This document shows, piece after piece, positions 12,721 through 25,440 of a DNA stretch of 64,000 bases. Each line of letters starts with the position of its first letter. Positions within the stretch are counted from its first letter, which is position 1. Source of the DNA: Biscogniauxia marginata (taxonomy: Eukaryota > Ascomycota > Sordariomycetes > Xylariales > Xylariaceae); assembly GCA_022695795.1 (NCBI GenBank), contig MU404071.1, forward strand, positions 310,001 to 374,000. Direction: 5' to 3'. The translations under genes and the position numbers were made by a program. Under the pieces are notes generated by a model. The model ran no database searches, was not told the origin of the DNA, and saw only the letters and a list, made by a program, of their open reading frames with translations.

Positions 12721-14407
12721 GAACTCAAAGATGCCAGTATGGTTATATCTCCAGAGTGCCGGATCAAAAGAGGAGGGGTCTATTTAGAAAAAAAATCGTA
12801 TGAAGTTCAATTACATGTGTTTCTGCTGTGTGACTGTTACGCAGAGTACAACTCGTCAATATATGTATGAGCCTACCCATCTAGGAATTTGTTTGTTCAT
12901 AGAATATTATGAAAAGAAAATGATAATGTTCTTTGCACAAATAGTCGTAACTGTAATTTTCAAGCCTCAAGACTAAACATCTCATAAGAGGAGGTCAACA
13001 GTCAACTGGACAAGGGTGAAGATGACGCCGCGGCGCGTGGGTAGTAAAAGAGATAAAATAAAATCATTAAAAGGAAAAGAAAAAACAAAGGACGCCTGGA
13101 GACCAGGGTCTCACATGTCTGATAATCCACCTATGAGAACTACTATATTTAACGAGATTGGCCTGGAAGGTACCAGACCGACCCCAAAGGATGTGTGTCC
13201 CCCGTTGTTAGGATTTCTTCAGCTGACGATCTTCACCCCTAAACGGTAGACTGAGCAAGGGGGCTCCATTTCCCCGCGAAAATCGCATATGCTCTCCGCA
13301 ATTTAACACGCCTGTTCAACCAGGACGCGGTCCAACCTTCGAACAGTAGAGAACCAATGGGATTGCTAGGTGATCGCGAGGGGGGAGATGCCCCTGGGTC
13401 TTCGGCCCTTCCTTACTACAGCTTTGCTGGCTTTGGTATCATGCCGCATTCACCTTGTCCCGACGCAGTCTTCTCTATACTAGTATTACGAACTACACAG
13501 TACGACTCACCGCAAGTGTTTGCCAATGACATACATACCTAGTGCGACTTGCCCGCATTCCCGGTCTTCGTACGATGATATCGACTCACTTGCGGTACTA
13601 CTGCCCAGAGCACAAGTTTCTTTGATCCGGCTCCCCGCGGAAGCGAGGAACCAAGGACGAGAAAATGGGGGTGAGCTAGCATAGGACTCAGAGACCCGAG
13701 TTGAAAACATGCTCACATTCACCACGTTAAAATTAGCTAACACACAGTGTTGCTTCGTCGACGCAAATCCCATGATGGCTCAGACGGCACTATCCTACAC
13801 AGTCCCGACTACCAAGAAGAGGAAGGGAAACACATGTCGAAACTGTACCGATTCCCATGTTCTTTTTACCAGTCCCATTCATCAAGTGAAATACGTAGAA
13901 ATAAAAATCCATCTATTCGGCCCATTCGACGCACGTTGAAAAAAGGTGAATGCAAAGCCCACATGGGACATGCGGTATCCCTTCTACGGGTACAAGCGAC
14001 CCCAGACAGTACCGTAACATCGTGCATCTTGTGGGAAGATCGGTCCTTACCTGGTGGTATCCTGGTCTCACCCACCCAAAAGGGGATTCGCGGGCGTAGG
14101 GCACTTGCACAAGTATTTTCTTTCGTGTCCGGGCGCGTTGGCGCTGTCGTCCTAGGTGACAACATGTCTGTGATATGTGTGCGTAGAAAAGACCTGTCGG
14201 TTCCCATTTTCGATCACTCTAACCGAGCTTGATTCGCTGTCCCGATCGCTTGCTCACAGCGCCTTCGAGCTGGTGTAAGAGGACCTGGAAAACCTTATTA
14301 TCGACGGGGGCCGGAAGAGCGTGCGCCTCCCGTCTTCGAATCCTCGCCTCGTCTTCCACCCATTCATACTGAGATAGCTGTTTGCGCACCCGACCATCAC
14401 CGCCGTT
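12721..14407. other. Upstream region of the sugar transporter; no firm gene
   Basis: Open frames occur (for example 13016-13249 and 13747-14232), but none has a recognisable motif or a convincing start. The last part is presumably promoter and 5' UTR of the transporter. Confidence 0.45.
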
Positions 14408-16548
14408 ATGTATCAGGCTAGCAACATCTACTTCATTTGCGGGTTTGCCGCCATCGGTAAGGGCGCCGGCCATGCTCGCGTACGGAATAGGCCCGGTACC
14501 TTGTGAAAATACTAATGCTTTCGCTCCTGTATAGGCGGCGGGCTCTTCGGTTTTGATATCAGCTCCATGAGCGGCGTCTTGGGAACCGCAGCTTATAAGC
14601 GTTACTTCGGCAACCCCGTGTCGTATCGCCAGGGTGGCAGTATGTATTTCAAGAGTTCATTATTTCCCATTTTGCTCCCAAGACATGCGTTTTACCCCCA
14701 TTTTATTTACCAGAAAGGGTAATTTCTAACTCACGTTTACAACCAGTCACTGCCTCAATGCCCGCTGGTTCCCTCGTTGGTAGGTTGTTCCTCGTCAGAT
14801 CGGCCACGTTTTGGTCTTTCTGCTGACAACCCGCAGGCTCACTCGCGAGTTCATTCATTGCCGACAAGTTCTCCCGTAAGGTGGCACTTCAGGTGGCCTG
14901 TGTTCTGTGGATACTGGGCTCAATGTAAGACCATTCGGCAAGTTTTACCATATCCAGATCCTTTACTCAGTCCGCTATGGCCGACCATGTTACCCTCCAG
15001 CTAAGCCGTAGGTAGTATCCAATGTGCCGCCAACGGCGTCGGCACGCTTTGCGCCGGTAGAGTCATAGCCGGCCTCTGCGTCGGCATCGCCTCTTCCATC
15101 GTGCCTGTTTATCAGGCCGAGATCGCGCCCAAGGAAATCCGCGGCCGTGTCGTCTCCTTGCAACAGTGGGCTATTACCTGGGGCATCCTGATCCAATACT
15201 TCATCCAGTACGGGGCATCAAAAGTCAGCGGTGGTGAGAAAGACCCGAACCAGCCGGAAGCCGCCTTTCGGATTCCGTGGGGCGTCCAGATGGTCCCGGC
15301 GTTTGTCCTCTTGATAGGCCTCTTTTTCTTCCCGTACAGCCCCCGCTGGCTCGCGTCCAAAGATCGTTGGGAGGAAGCAATCAAGGTCCTGGCACTACTG
15401 CATGGCAATGGTGATGTCAACCACCCCAAAGTCCTTGCCGAGTACAAGGAGATTGAAGAGGCGCTTCGTTTCGAGCGTGAGGAGGCTGTTTCTAGCTTTA
15501 AGGCACTTATCCAACCTCGCATCTTCAAGAGAGTGATACTGGGTATGAGCATTCAAATGTGGTCGCAGGTACGTTAGACACCAAAGAGTAGATGGCTGAC
15601 ATTCTGATTCTGTCTCTCCTGTGGTAATGATTGCATACTAACGTCCTTGCCTCTGCAGCTGTGCGGGATGAATATTATGATGTACTACATCATCTACATA
15701 ATGGAGGGAGCTCAGATTGCATCTCCTCTGACTACCGCGTCTATCCAATATGTGATCAATGTAGTCCTCACACTGCCGGCGATTTTGTACCTCGATAAAA
15801 TCGGACGCCGGCCTGCCCTGATTGTAGGGGCTTTTATGATGATGGTCTTCTTGTTTGTCAATGGTGAATTATCCTTTCCTTTGTATCTCACGCGTTATGG
15901 TCTCGCCTTCAAATGTTCTAGATCTAACCTGCAAATGCACGTACAGGTGCTCTACAAGCCGTTTATGGAATACCTAACGATGGTCGTGGAAGCCCTGACA
16001 TCACCTGGATCGTACCGGACAACAAAGCTGTCTCCTCCGGCATCGTTGCATGCTCGTATCTCTTCGTCGCGGCATTCGCCACGACCTGGGGCCCGACATC
16101 CTGGACCTATCCGGCCGAGATCTTCCCGAGCAAAGTACGCGCCAAGGCCGTGTCGCTGTCCACAGCATCCAACTGGTTCTGGAACATGATCCTCGCGTTC
16201 GCAGTGCCTCCTCTGCTCTGGAACATCAACTGGAAGATGTACATGATCTTCGCAGCCTTTAACGGCGTCTCGTTCGTCCACATGTCGCTCATGGCTCCCG
16301 AGACCAAGGGGTACACCCTCGAGGAGATGGACGACGTCTTCGACTCTGGCCGCCCCGCCTGGAAGTCCCATAAGAAGACCAGCCGACTTGACGCTCTTGC
16401 CAAGGATATTGAGCAGGGCAACGTCAAGATTGACGCCCCCCTCCGCGGGGGGAGTTCCGCATCTGCCGCGACGGCGGACACATCCACGCCGGTGCTCCGG
16501 AATTACCATAATAACGAGGGCAATGAGAAGGAGAGGCCAGCTACCTAA
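14408..16548 (+). CDS. MFS sugar (hexose/monosaccharide) transporter
   Basis: Seven exons fitted by phase: 14408..14456, 14535..14639, 14747..14779, 14837..14924, 15016..15568, 15659..15863 and 15947..16548, giving 544 aa. Sugar-porter signatures: GGGLFGFDISSMSG at the first membrane helix (residues about 17-30), VPVYQAEIAPKEIRGR after helix 4, FPYSPRWL before the central loop, DKIGRRPAL, PAEIFPSKVRAKA and PETKG near the end of helix 12. The family moves monosaccharides across the plasma membrane by facilitated diffusion or proton symport. Exon 5 must begin at 15016, not 15012, because the earlier acceptor gives an immediate stop; the chosen one reads GSIIQCAANGVG. The C-terminal tail (about 50 aa) is hydrophilic. 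The N-terminus before the first helix is short, so an upstream start or exon is possible. Confidence 0.93.
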
Positions 16549-17212
16549 TAGGTGCCTCGTACGCTACGATGTACTTCGGAAATGGGTGGGTTTTATGGAA
16601 TGGGATAAGTTTGATCAATGGGTAATAACACGTACGCGGTGTTAGTGGTTTACGAAATGTCTTGGTTTTCAGGTGCGCAGCCCCCCTAGGCTGTTATTCT
16701 CTATGTGTAAGTGGGCAGGCCGGACTGGCTGGGCGTAGCTTTCGATACTATTTTCTCTTTAGTTATCATAGGTTTTGACCCCCAGACAAAAGAAATTTAT
16801 GAAATACATGTGTTTATTAATTGAAATATGTCTTTTTTTTTCTGGTAACCCTTTATTCTGTTGAATTGGATGAAAATCGGATCGAAGGGATGATCAAATC
16901 CATCAGGCCGCTTTACTATACAAAGATGTCATAGAATAGAAATCTAAAGGGTTTCATTTGGCCTGCTCCCGTGATTAACATAGAACTCGGAAGGACCCAG
17001 GGTATTGAAGCAACACGTTTCAGTCGTGTTTACCCCAAATGCGGGTATTTCCATGAGGCGTTGTACCTTCAATTCAAAGTACGGGATTTTTCTGTAAAGG
17101 TGCTCGGTGAGCACGATCCGTGTATGGTTGTGACGCTATTCTGACGGCAACACTCTATGAACCCAGTCGAATATCTGGAGCAACAAGATTGTAAAGGCGA
17201 ATTAAATAATGC
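16549..17212. other. Intergenic spacer
   Basis: 3' flank of the transporter gene, AT-rich, without a supportable frame. Confidence 0.6.
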
Positions 17213-18100
17213 ATGAAGTATTTTAGCCCAGATCATCTACTGATTTTGACAGTGACGGATCTGGTCGCCTCTCTGTCTCTACACAAGAGAATGTCGGAAG
17301 GACTGCCGATAATTTATAGAAGAGACCACGAGAAAACACTAAAGGCAATACGTAACCCTGATAATTTACACATTCAATATATGAAATTTGAAAATACTGT
17401 TGAACTGCATCGGATTTCGTGGGAGGGGCTGAAGGGCCAACTTGGTGAGACGTACGTAGAAACACTCATCAGTCTTGAGGACTTAGTGATTAGCATGACT
17501 TGACTAGGCAAGAAACAGCTATCCGAGTGTAATTATATGATGAAGTTCGTGCGAGATGAGAGAAAAAAGTCTCAGGAGAGGAGCAACCTTATACGCTACT
17601 AGTGAACTGCGATCTGGGGAGGGCGAAATCTTCAATGAGATGACATAGGGAAGCGGCAGAAGAAATGAAAAAGGCGGGGATAATTTTGGAGTTCTCTCCG
17701 GGAAAATGCATTATGCTCAGGTTCTGGTCCCCCGGGGCGATTGAAGGAGGCCGAGGCTATATTCCCCATTGTCGTGAACAAATCACAGTACCTAAATCAA
17801 CAGAAAATGAAGGAGGTGAACATCCCGATCACCTTATCGGACTCTATTACCTGACAGGCTGCCTGGAGAGACACTAAAGATTCCAAGTGGCATTAGATAT
17901 ATGCCAATGTCTGATGGTATCCTTAAGGAAATCCGGAGCCGGGGACAAGGCCCCGGCACAGGTTTGCTGCAATGGTGCAAGAGGAGATTACGAAAATGGA
18001 AGAATCATTGAAAAATAAAGGTAACGTATTGTTATTAGACCTGACCATGCCTGTAGAGCTATCTGTAGAGGGCATTGGCAATTATTTCGGCTAGGAACGT
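17213..18100 (+). pseudogene. Coding-like debris upstream of the deaminase-fold gene
   Basis: A 96-aa open segment from ATG 17213 (DLVASLSLHKRMSEGLPIIY...) ends at a TGA, but the sense continues in the same frame as LGKKQLSECNYMMKFVRDER. The TGA could be a mutated TGG. Further gene-like pieces follow in other frames: 17665-17877 (KKAGIILEFSPGKCIM...) and about 17970-18090 (EEITKMEESLKNKGNVLLLD...). They may be the decayed 5' part of the downstream gene, a separate dead gene, or a chance run. I cannot assign a family. Confidence 0.3.
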
Positions 18101-18339
18101 CTAATGTGAAGAAGCATTTGTTCTAGTACACCAATATCTCTGTATAGTTTCATGATCACTGTGTAACTGAACATTTGTTTCCCCGCACATGACTCACCAG
18201 TGCAGCCAACGTCCATTGGTCTTCGGGATATCTTTTCTGTACGTGATATGCATGTTGCCGCGTTGACTTGCAGTTCGGACATGGAGAGGGGGAGGAGCCT
18301 CGCCATCAAGTATCATTTCTACCAAGTTCCTTCCAGCTC

Positions 18340-20287
18340 ATGTTATACTTAGTCCAGAAAAGTAACCTAGTTACTAAAATGCATAAACGGTCGAACTTCT
18401 GGACTTCTTCTATGAAGCGTGGTTTTCATGAGGCTGTTAGTCAGCTTCGAAAAATCAATGATAACCCAGAAGGTCAAAAGGATTATCGGGACGACTTCCC
18501 CCTTCACTCAGAAGGGTACATCCTCACTCTTCACGATGAACGGCAACTAGCTGATGATATCGCATTTCTGGCTCATACGAAGGATGAGGTTTACAGTATA
18601 TCAGCTGTGACGATCCTGGAAAAGTCCGGAGGCATAACCTTAATACTGGCAAGCAATCGTACACCGACCGATTTGACGGTGTCAGTATTGCGCAAAATTT
18701 TATCCCTGGTCAAGAACTACTCTATCACAGGTAAGTAGATGTTTTCAAAGATCATGGGTGTTAATTTCCATATTTTAAAATAATATATTGAATAACAGCC
18801 CCTTAGGGAAGCATAAGCATAGATTCTATGAGGAGATATTTGATGCCATCGTCGAGCTCTGCGAGAATCGTATAATTGGGCGTATCCAACCACAACCACG
18901 TAATAACTCACAGCGACCGTCTTTGTTGTCGCAAGTACAGGATTTCTTGGGCCGAATTGATCTTACGCAAAATGTACCCCCTGAGCTGCTTGAGAAAGCT
19001 AGGGAACTCGCTGGACATTTGAGACATCTCCAGGGCCGAGAACATGAAAAGTCCAGTCACGATCTTCTAAAGAGTATCATCACTAAATGTGTTGAAATTT
19101 CCGCAATCGGTGGCACTGGGTCGGTGGAAAATGACATGCAGTCCCTGGGATTTCCCCAAACACATCCGGGTTGGAAGTGGATTCAACGAATCGATAAACT
19201 TTCTCGATATTCATACATATCAAAGAACCTCGTCAAATTTGCGAGAAAGGAAAGTTACCTCTCTCTATTCCGCAACATCGACTTGGTGCGAATTTCTTCG
19301 TACCCCCCAAACTACCCACTGGAGACCTCGGTACCACATTTCGTGCATGCAGAGATGCAGCAAATCCTTTACCACGAACAATTTCCTTCTATCATTCATC
19401 CTAGAGTCATCGGGTGCAGCAAATCAGCCTGTTACCTATGTGACCTATTTATTCAAAAGCAAGGTCTCTATCGCATCTCGATAGCCCATGGACGCCTTTA
19501 CCACATGTGGACTCTCCCAGATGTCGACTGGATGGACATGAACCAAGTCAACATTTTCTCTAAGGTCATTATGGATATGACAAGGATATTGAGAGACACG
19601 ATAGCGACCCTGCACCGCACTAAGTATCCTCCAAGGCCGTATGGCATAGAAAGCAGGGCTCGCCTGCCTCTATCTAGTGGCTCTACTTTGAGCAAGATAT
19701 CGCGCATTACTGATCAGGTTGCTACAATAAACTTATCTACCGCGTCAGGTCTTCATTCCAAGGAAAACCCGCCAAGCCATGCAAGAAAATCCGTGTCTAC
19801 AACTATTATGAGCAATTCTGATACTGAGAAAGTATCAAAAACCACTGACCTATCAGGACTTGGATCTAAGGATTCCGTGATATCGGCTAAACTCAGTCGT
19901 GAAGATTTGCCTTTCTTTCGCGATATCCATGGTGGTGTAACAATTATCGACATTGAAATTAGCTCCGTGCGTCTGTATTTTGACTTTACATGTGTTTCCA
20001 TGGGGTGTCTTCGAATTTCCCAGAGCGCCACACAGGAAAAGTGCAGTCCTACAGTTGATGTAGCTTCTATTCAATCTGAGAAGGAGGTTAAAATAGGATG
20101 TATTGAGGACGGATCGAGTGTTAAATTCCAACTAGTCCATAAAACATATCCACGGGTTAATGTCGAGTTTATATGGGGAGCTCCAAAGGAGGCTCAGTCA
20201 CCTACAATATCTACTAGTCGGAGGACCACTTTTTCTAAAGAGTTAGAAGAGAATACCAACGAAATAAGGACCACCAGGGAGAAGTAA
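18340..20287 (+). CDS. OTT_1508-type deaminase-fold protein
   Basis: Two exons: from 18340 to 18730 and 18807..20287, with a 76-nt intron. The acceptor at 18806 is chosen because the one at 18798 gives a frameshift and stop. About 623 aa. Deaminase-fold zinc motifs are clear: HAE at residues about 311-313 (VHAEMQQILYHE), then GCSKSACYLC with CxxC at about 339-342. That arrangement and the helical N-terminal half (NFWTSSMKRGF, HSEGYILTLHDE) match the fungal family called OTT_1508-like deaminase. Known: the fold deaminates bases in free or polymeric form; substrates of this family are not established. The last 200 residues look like a separate Ser/Thr-rich linker plus a beta-rich region. The start is uncertain: coherent coding runs upstream of 18340 to about 18268, so a 5' exon may be missing. 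The next possible Met is at 18379. Confidence 0.8.
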
Positions 20288-20987
20288 AAGTCAGGTATAG
20301 GGAAGGGGGGCATCAATAACGACTCGAGGACAAAGTGGTTATTTTTGATTAGTGCTACTTACGAATTCGGTGGATCTTGCTAGATGATCATGATAAGGAA
20401 GACCATCATCTCCAAAGCTTTTCTTTTTATATTCCCTGGTAAAATTCAATAATCAAGAAAAGTCGCTAGTTATGCTTGACCTCTTCCAGTTTGAGGCATG
20501 TCTACCTATACTCGGATTACCATAACAGATACGCCTTGATTGGTTATGGAGATAATCAATGATTAGTCTCTGTTGAATAAGTATAGATTTAATTCTATAA
20601 GATAAACTCTTATTTTAGGAATTTATATAACTGAAAGTGCTGTGATCGATTAGTGCGAGATGAAGAATTGGGGATAAGGGGCTTGTGTGCGTAGATACAT
20701 GCGCCTCACCGTCTATGGAAAAGGGATGTATGCCACTAATTTATATTGAAGCTCTATAGCGACTGGATACTTTTGCGAAGGTCTTAATTAGGTGCATCAC
20801 AGACTACATACTAGTGATGGATGTATCGGATTACTATCAAACTGAGAACAATCGCTTTTAAGAAACTCCCCTTTAGACTCTTCGGTGCGTATACGACTCC
20901 TATATACCTAGGTACCCAATGTATTATGGATCCCATCTTGCTAGCTCCCTTGGCCCACAGGTTAGCTTTCAGGTCTCCAACAAGTAT
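20288..20987. other. Tail-to-tail spacer between deaminase-fold and SET genes
   Basis: AT-rich sequence between two convergent genes. No gene supported. Confidence 0.6.
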
Positions 20988-22401
20988 TTATATACGCAAC
21001 CTCTTATCCAAACCCTCTAGGAACATAATAGCACGTGTAGTTCGTTCGTTGTCATAGCCAGCGTAATAACGTAACTCTTTTACTGCTAGCTCTCCGTAAC
21101 TTTTTGCAGAATCAAGATCCCCCACGCTAAAATAGATATCCGCAATAATCATGTAAAACTCTCCAATCTGAGCCTCAAGCCCTTCATCGTGGCACAATTC
21201 CAATATCTTAAGAACACGTTCATTGATAGCGGTGTCGCTTCGCAATTTCGGGTTTTCTAGCTCTTCAAGTAAACGTTGGATACTAGCTTGTCGACGATCA
21301 GAAACCACCAGATCTTGGTGGGAGGCGCATAGTGAACATGTGCAGTTGAACCCCCATTCGCGTATGAGCGCCTGTCGTTGTTCTGATAACAGGTTGAGAG
21401 GCGTGTCTGAGCTTGAAATTAACACATACTCCTGAATATGTCGGCAAAAATAACTTACAACTAAATGTAAGTTCCTCGCCTTCTTTGATTTCATAGTACG
21501 CAACAACTTCCATAGCAAGAGTTGTGGATGAAAATCGACTAAATAAGCTGGGGAAATGTATAAGTTAATATTTTGAGCTTACTATTCCTTGTCCAACAGG
21601 TACGTACTTCGGTTTGCAGGCATGATTAATTCTCTAGGACCAAGTCAGCACGCTAAGCAGCTCATTGTATAGTGATTCACTTACTGATACATCTAGATAT
21701 AAACCTTGATGGTCTATACCATCCAACAACACCCCGAAGGAGTTCGTGTTCATAATATCGTCGACGATATACCCTCCTTTTGAATTGGCTAGAGACATCA
21801 TTCCTGCCTTCTCTTTCGTCGGCAACTGGATCCCAGCGCGGTGGAGTAACTTTAAAACATCCTGATGTTTCCAAGGCATGGTGTCTATCATCCGCAGGAT
21901 TACAGGATATCTAGTCATAATGACCTCTCCTCGGTGGATCGACCGATTTGCAACGACGCCTAATCCCTTGCCCTCAATATCCTTTATCTCGTAAGGAGGA
22001 CGCTCAGAAAAAGAGTAGGTGTAACCTCTTTCCCAGTTGGCCCATTGCGGATCTGGATCTTCCAGGACACCCATACCCGCAGAAGCAATCTCTGGCGTGG
22101 TGACTATGCTTATACCTGATTCTCCTCGTAGGTTTGCGTAGGTAAAAGTGCAGAGCTTGGAATTAACGCCATTCTCCGCCTGTATGCAAACCGGCGGGAA
22201 TGTCCAAGGGTGCCATGAATGCCTTTCAAACGATGTATCATCATCGATGAGAAGTGGACATACTATATAGCTTGTTCGGGGATCCAAAGGACCTAGAGTA
22301 CCTGACATACATTGTTGGGATGGAGTCCCATCATGAACCCTGGCGTGGAGGCTATGTGCCCAAGTCAAGTGAATTACCAAACCGAGCTTCTGAAGTCTCA
22401 T
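20988..22401 (-). CDS. SET-domain protein (fungal SMYD/SET5-like)
   Basis: Four exons: 22401..21685, 21633..21608, 21547..21459 and 21406..20988, giving 416 aa. Splicing rebuilds the methyltransferase core: RINHACKPN (about 240-248, with the final Asn codon split by the intron 21607..21548), KEGEELTFSY (about 269-278, Tyr codon split by the intron 21458..21407), then the post-SET cysteines FNCTCSLC (Cys299, Cys301, Cys304). The domain opens with KDIEGKGLGVVANRSIHRGEVIM, the usual SET beginning. The family methylates lysines on histones or other proteins using S-adenosylmethionine. The N-terminal part carries PWTFPPVC and SKLCTFTYAN, seen in fungal members with Cys-containing leaders. The start is uncertain: an upstream in-frame hydrophobic stretch (LDLLLVSSAALLTYVLA) lacks an ATG, so a 5' exon may exist. 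Confidence 0.85.
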
Positions 22402-25400
22402 GGCTAGAACGTATGTTAATAGCGCAGCCGATGAAACTAACAAAAGATCCAACTCGTGACATTATAGCGCAAGAAATATTGGACACGTTGACAGAAACGT
22501 GCAATCAATTCCAATTATGAACCTTTCCACCGATAATGGAGATTTTCATTGATATTGTCCACATCAGTTGAATTGCGTTATAGCCTGAATGGCAAAGTGC
22601 AGATCGTCAAGCGTTAGCTGACGAAACTTGAAAGCCAGCTCGCCTTATATAAGATGGACAAGAGCATTTTTAATTATCGTAAAATCGGATTCGTGAATAA
22701 AAGCACCTGTGAAACTGCTAGATTGATACGTAAGAGCCTTCAACGGCCACGAGAATCCATATGTTGCAGTGGTCATTCCATGTAAGAGAGGTCGCGAGAA
22801 ACATACCAAGATTACAGGCACTTCGTAGCATATTTAATTTAAAATTTACCCACTTACTCACTTGCTCGGACCATCCAATATTCGATGGAAATAACGGCAT
22901 TTCGCAATTATCATGACGTTTTTAAACGCCGATTTGTTGCAGGCAATGCGAAGTACACGACCTTCAGGAACCGAGACCAAGTTAAATTAATTTGAAAGTT
23001 TTTACTTGGCAGTTGAGTGCATTTAAGCCGAAAACAGCACGCATGAACAATCTGACCGTGTCGAGGCGTGTGACTTTGCTCGTGTTGCTGTAGGGAGAGT
23101 AGTAAATCGCCATATTCCACGGCGTCTAAAGTGACTCTGCGCTCAAGCATAATCCCAAGGTTCTGATCATCTATTTATATAGCATGAATAGTATTAACCT
23201 AAGCGTATCACTAAACCTATAGTAGAACCACAACCTTCACATCCTTATTCTTTATTTTGTTGCTAAACAATGAGAAAATATCCCTCCTCGCCTGCCAGAA
23301 GCGCCCAATTCGTACTGTCTCTAGTCCAACGCGACTAACGACAAGGCCAACATCATAATCAAAATTTTCTAAAGCATTCGAGATTCTCATAACAAGCGAA
23401 AAGCAAACAAGCAAGTTCCCCGTCAATTCCAGGTGTGAGAGTATCCGGAGTCCAAGAGCATTCTTTACGAATATGCTAATCTTAATCTACAAAGTCTGAT
23501 TTCCGCCTTTGGGGGCAGAAGACCTCTTTTATTGCGACTCGTAGGCGTACGAGCAGGCGTATGAAATCCCCCTCATGATTAGTACATGTTTTAATCATCT
23601 CCAATGTCGAAGAGGCGACTGTTTCTACGGGGACTCGCCCACGGATACCCTGCCCGTCATCAAGGAGCGAGATGTCTCTTAATTAGTGGTTATTCGCTAG
23701 GAGTATCGATAAACCGAAATAGTTCATAAGGAAGCGTTTCCTTTCAGATGTCCTAAACGTCAGTATAAAAGGTTAGCTTCTTAGCCTGATTGATAATGTT
23801 TAAGATGAATTAACAAGGGGAAATTATATAAGGCCTAGGTAATAAGCCATGTATTATATGCCATATTTATTTTCTCTTTCGTAGATTTCTGCGTTGGCGT
23901 TGCCGTTACTATTGTAAGAATATATATGGAGCTCATAAAAGGCGACTGAACGTTTTTAATTGCCGCGAATACCATTTTTGCTGTAGTCGCTATAGACCCG
24001 GATAATGATATTAAGGTTAGGATCAAGACACGACTAGGCTTCAAGTACGTCAATGGGTTATGAACCTTAATAAGTCGGGGAAGAATTTTGCCATAGTGAT
24101 GGAAGAAAGCGGTGGGACGGAGGAATAGTCCTTGGATGGTGTCGCGGTCAAATGCTTTCCTGCTTGTCGATAGGTTAGCCGTTATTAGGTAGCCATAGAT
24201 GGCTCATCCTATTGGCCCTAGGGCTAGCAATACTTCGTAACCGGCTGGTGGAGTCTTCATCTTCTAGAAGACCTCCGGCTCCATCCCATTCTCACCTCAA
24301 GCTACCGCAGATTAGTGGGCAAACGACTGTTTCTTATGGTTACCTTTGCATGGAATGGGGAATACGATGACGGCTTTTGACATACACCGGCATTAGATAT
24401 GAGTGGTAATCATTAGCCATTTAAATTCATGATGCCTAGTTCCAAATCATGGTGTTACGCAATGTTGGTTTGACATGGTCATGACCCGTAGAACACCAAG
24501 TCTACACTGCCATACAATGAATGTAATGGTAATTTCCAACGTTATAGATGCTTCTTCCCGGTTAACCTCTGTATTGCGTATTCTGGTAAGTGTTTGGAGG
24601 TGTTCTTATTAAAATATAAGCCTTACTAAGCTAAGGTGAATAACACATTTTTCCTAAAATCAACAGTTCTGTCGGAATTTTTTTCGTAGATATTGTCAGA
24701 TGGCAACTCAGAGAAGCATTGATTCTCCTAGTATGCTTTCTGACCTGATAACTTCTAGCTAAAATATGAGCTAAAACAATGTACTCTCTACCCAGAGTAT
24801 TGTATTAATTTTCACAAAATTTTACCAGCTGAAGACCCCTTTAACTCAGGGATATAACCAAGCCTCGGAATCCCTTGCTTCTAGTGTTCCCTAACGTTGA
24901 AGGCTAATGACATCCAGCTGCGTACCGGAAAGCTACATTTTCTCCCCTCTCTTCCCCTTTTCTTTTTCCTTTTTCCGAAATTTGTCCCTCCATCTAGTAA
25001 ATACTGCATATCAAGTTCCACAGGGGCGGGGTCAGTGCCTATGGACGATGTCCACTTGTTACATTGTGAATATTACTTCATAGCCGGGGAATTCTTCTCG
25101 AGGTACATATGCTGTGCGATGAAGCTAACCCGTACTCCATTATCTACGTCCTCAATTTCTCCAGAACCTTCTGTCAGTGAGCTCTTGCTATATCGGAAGG
25201 AGCACCTCATTCTGTATGAGGTTGAGTTTATCTTGGAAATTAAAGGATATATATAACGCCGGAATTCAATAAGGTCTAAATGGGATCTTGGCCCATAGTT
25301 CTGGTAACCGAAGAGCAGAATACTCCACAGAGTTGGCATAATATCCCGCCACGCTCTATAGGCAGAAGAACCGGATACCTAGATAAGTACCCTTAGTAGC

Positions 25401-25440
25401 TATCGAGTTAATTAACTTATCATTGGGGTATACTAACTAG
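22402..25440. other. Long gene-poor AT-rich region
   Basis: About 3 kb with no supportable intact gene. Short coding-like pieces occur (minus strand 22911-23150, beginning MLERRVTLDAVEYGDLLLSL; both strands near 24900-25340), but without family motifs or a consistent gene model. Composition suits a decayed, repeat-type isochore. Confidence 0.5.

Noticed and set aside
13747..14232. 161-codon plus-strand open frame upstream of the sugar transporter
   Set aside because: No ATG at its beginning, no domain, unusual composition; both strands are open here. It lies in the probable promoter.
24897..25256. 119-codon plus-strand frame with Phe/Leu/Pro run
   Set aside because: Hydrophobic run comes from a CT-rich tract; both strands are open; no recognisable family.
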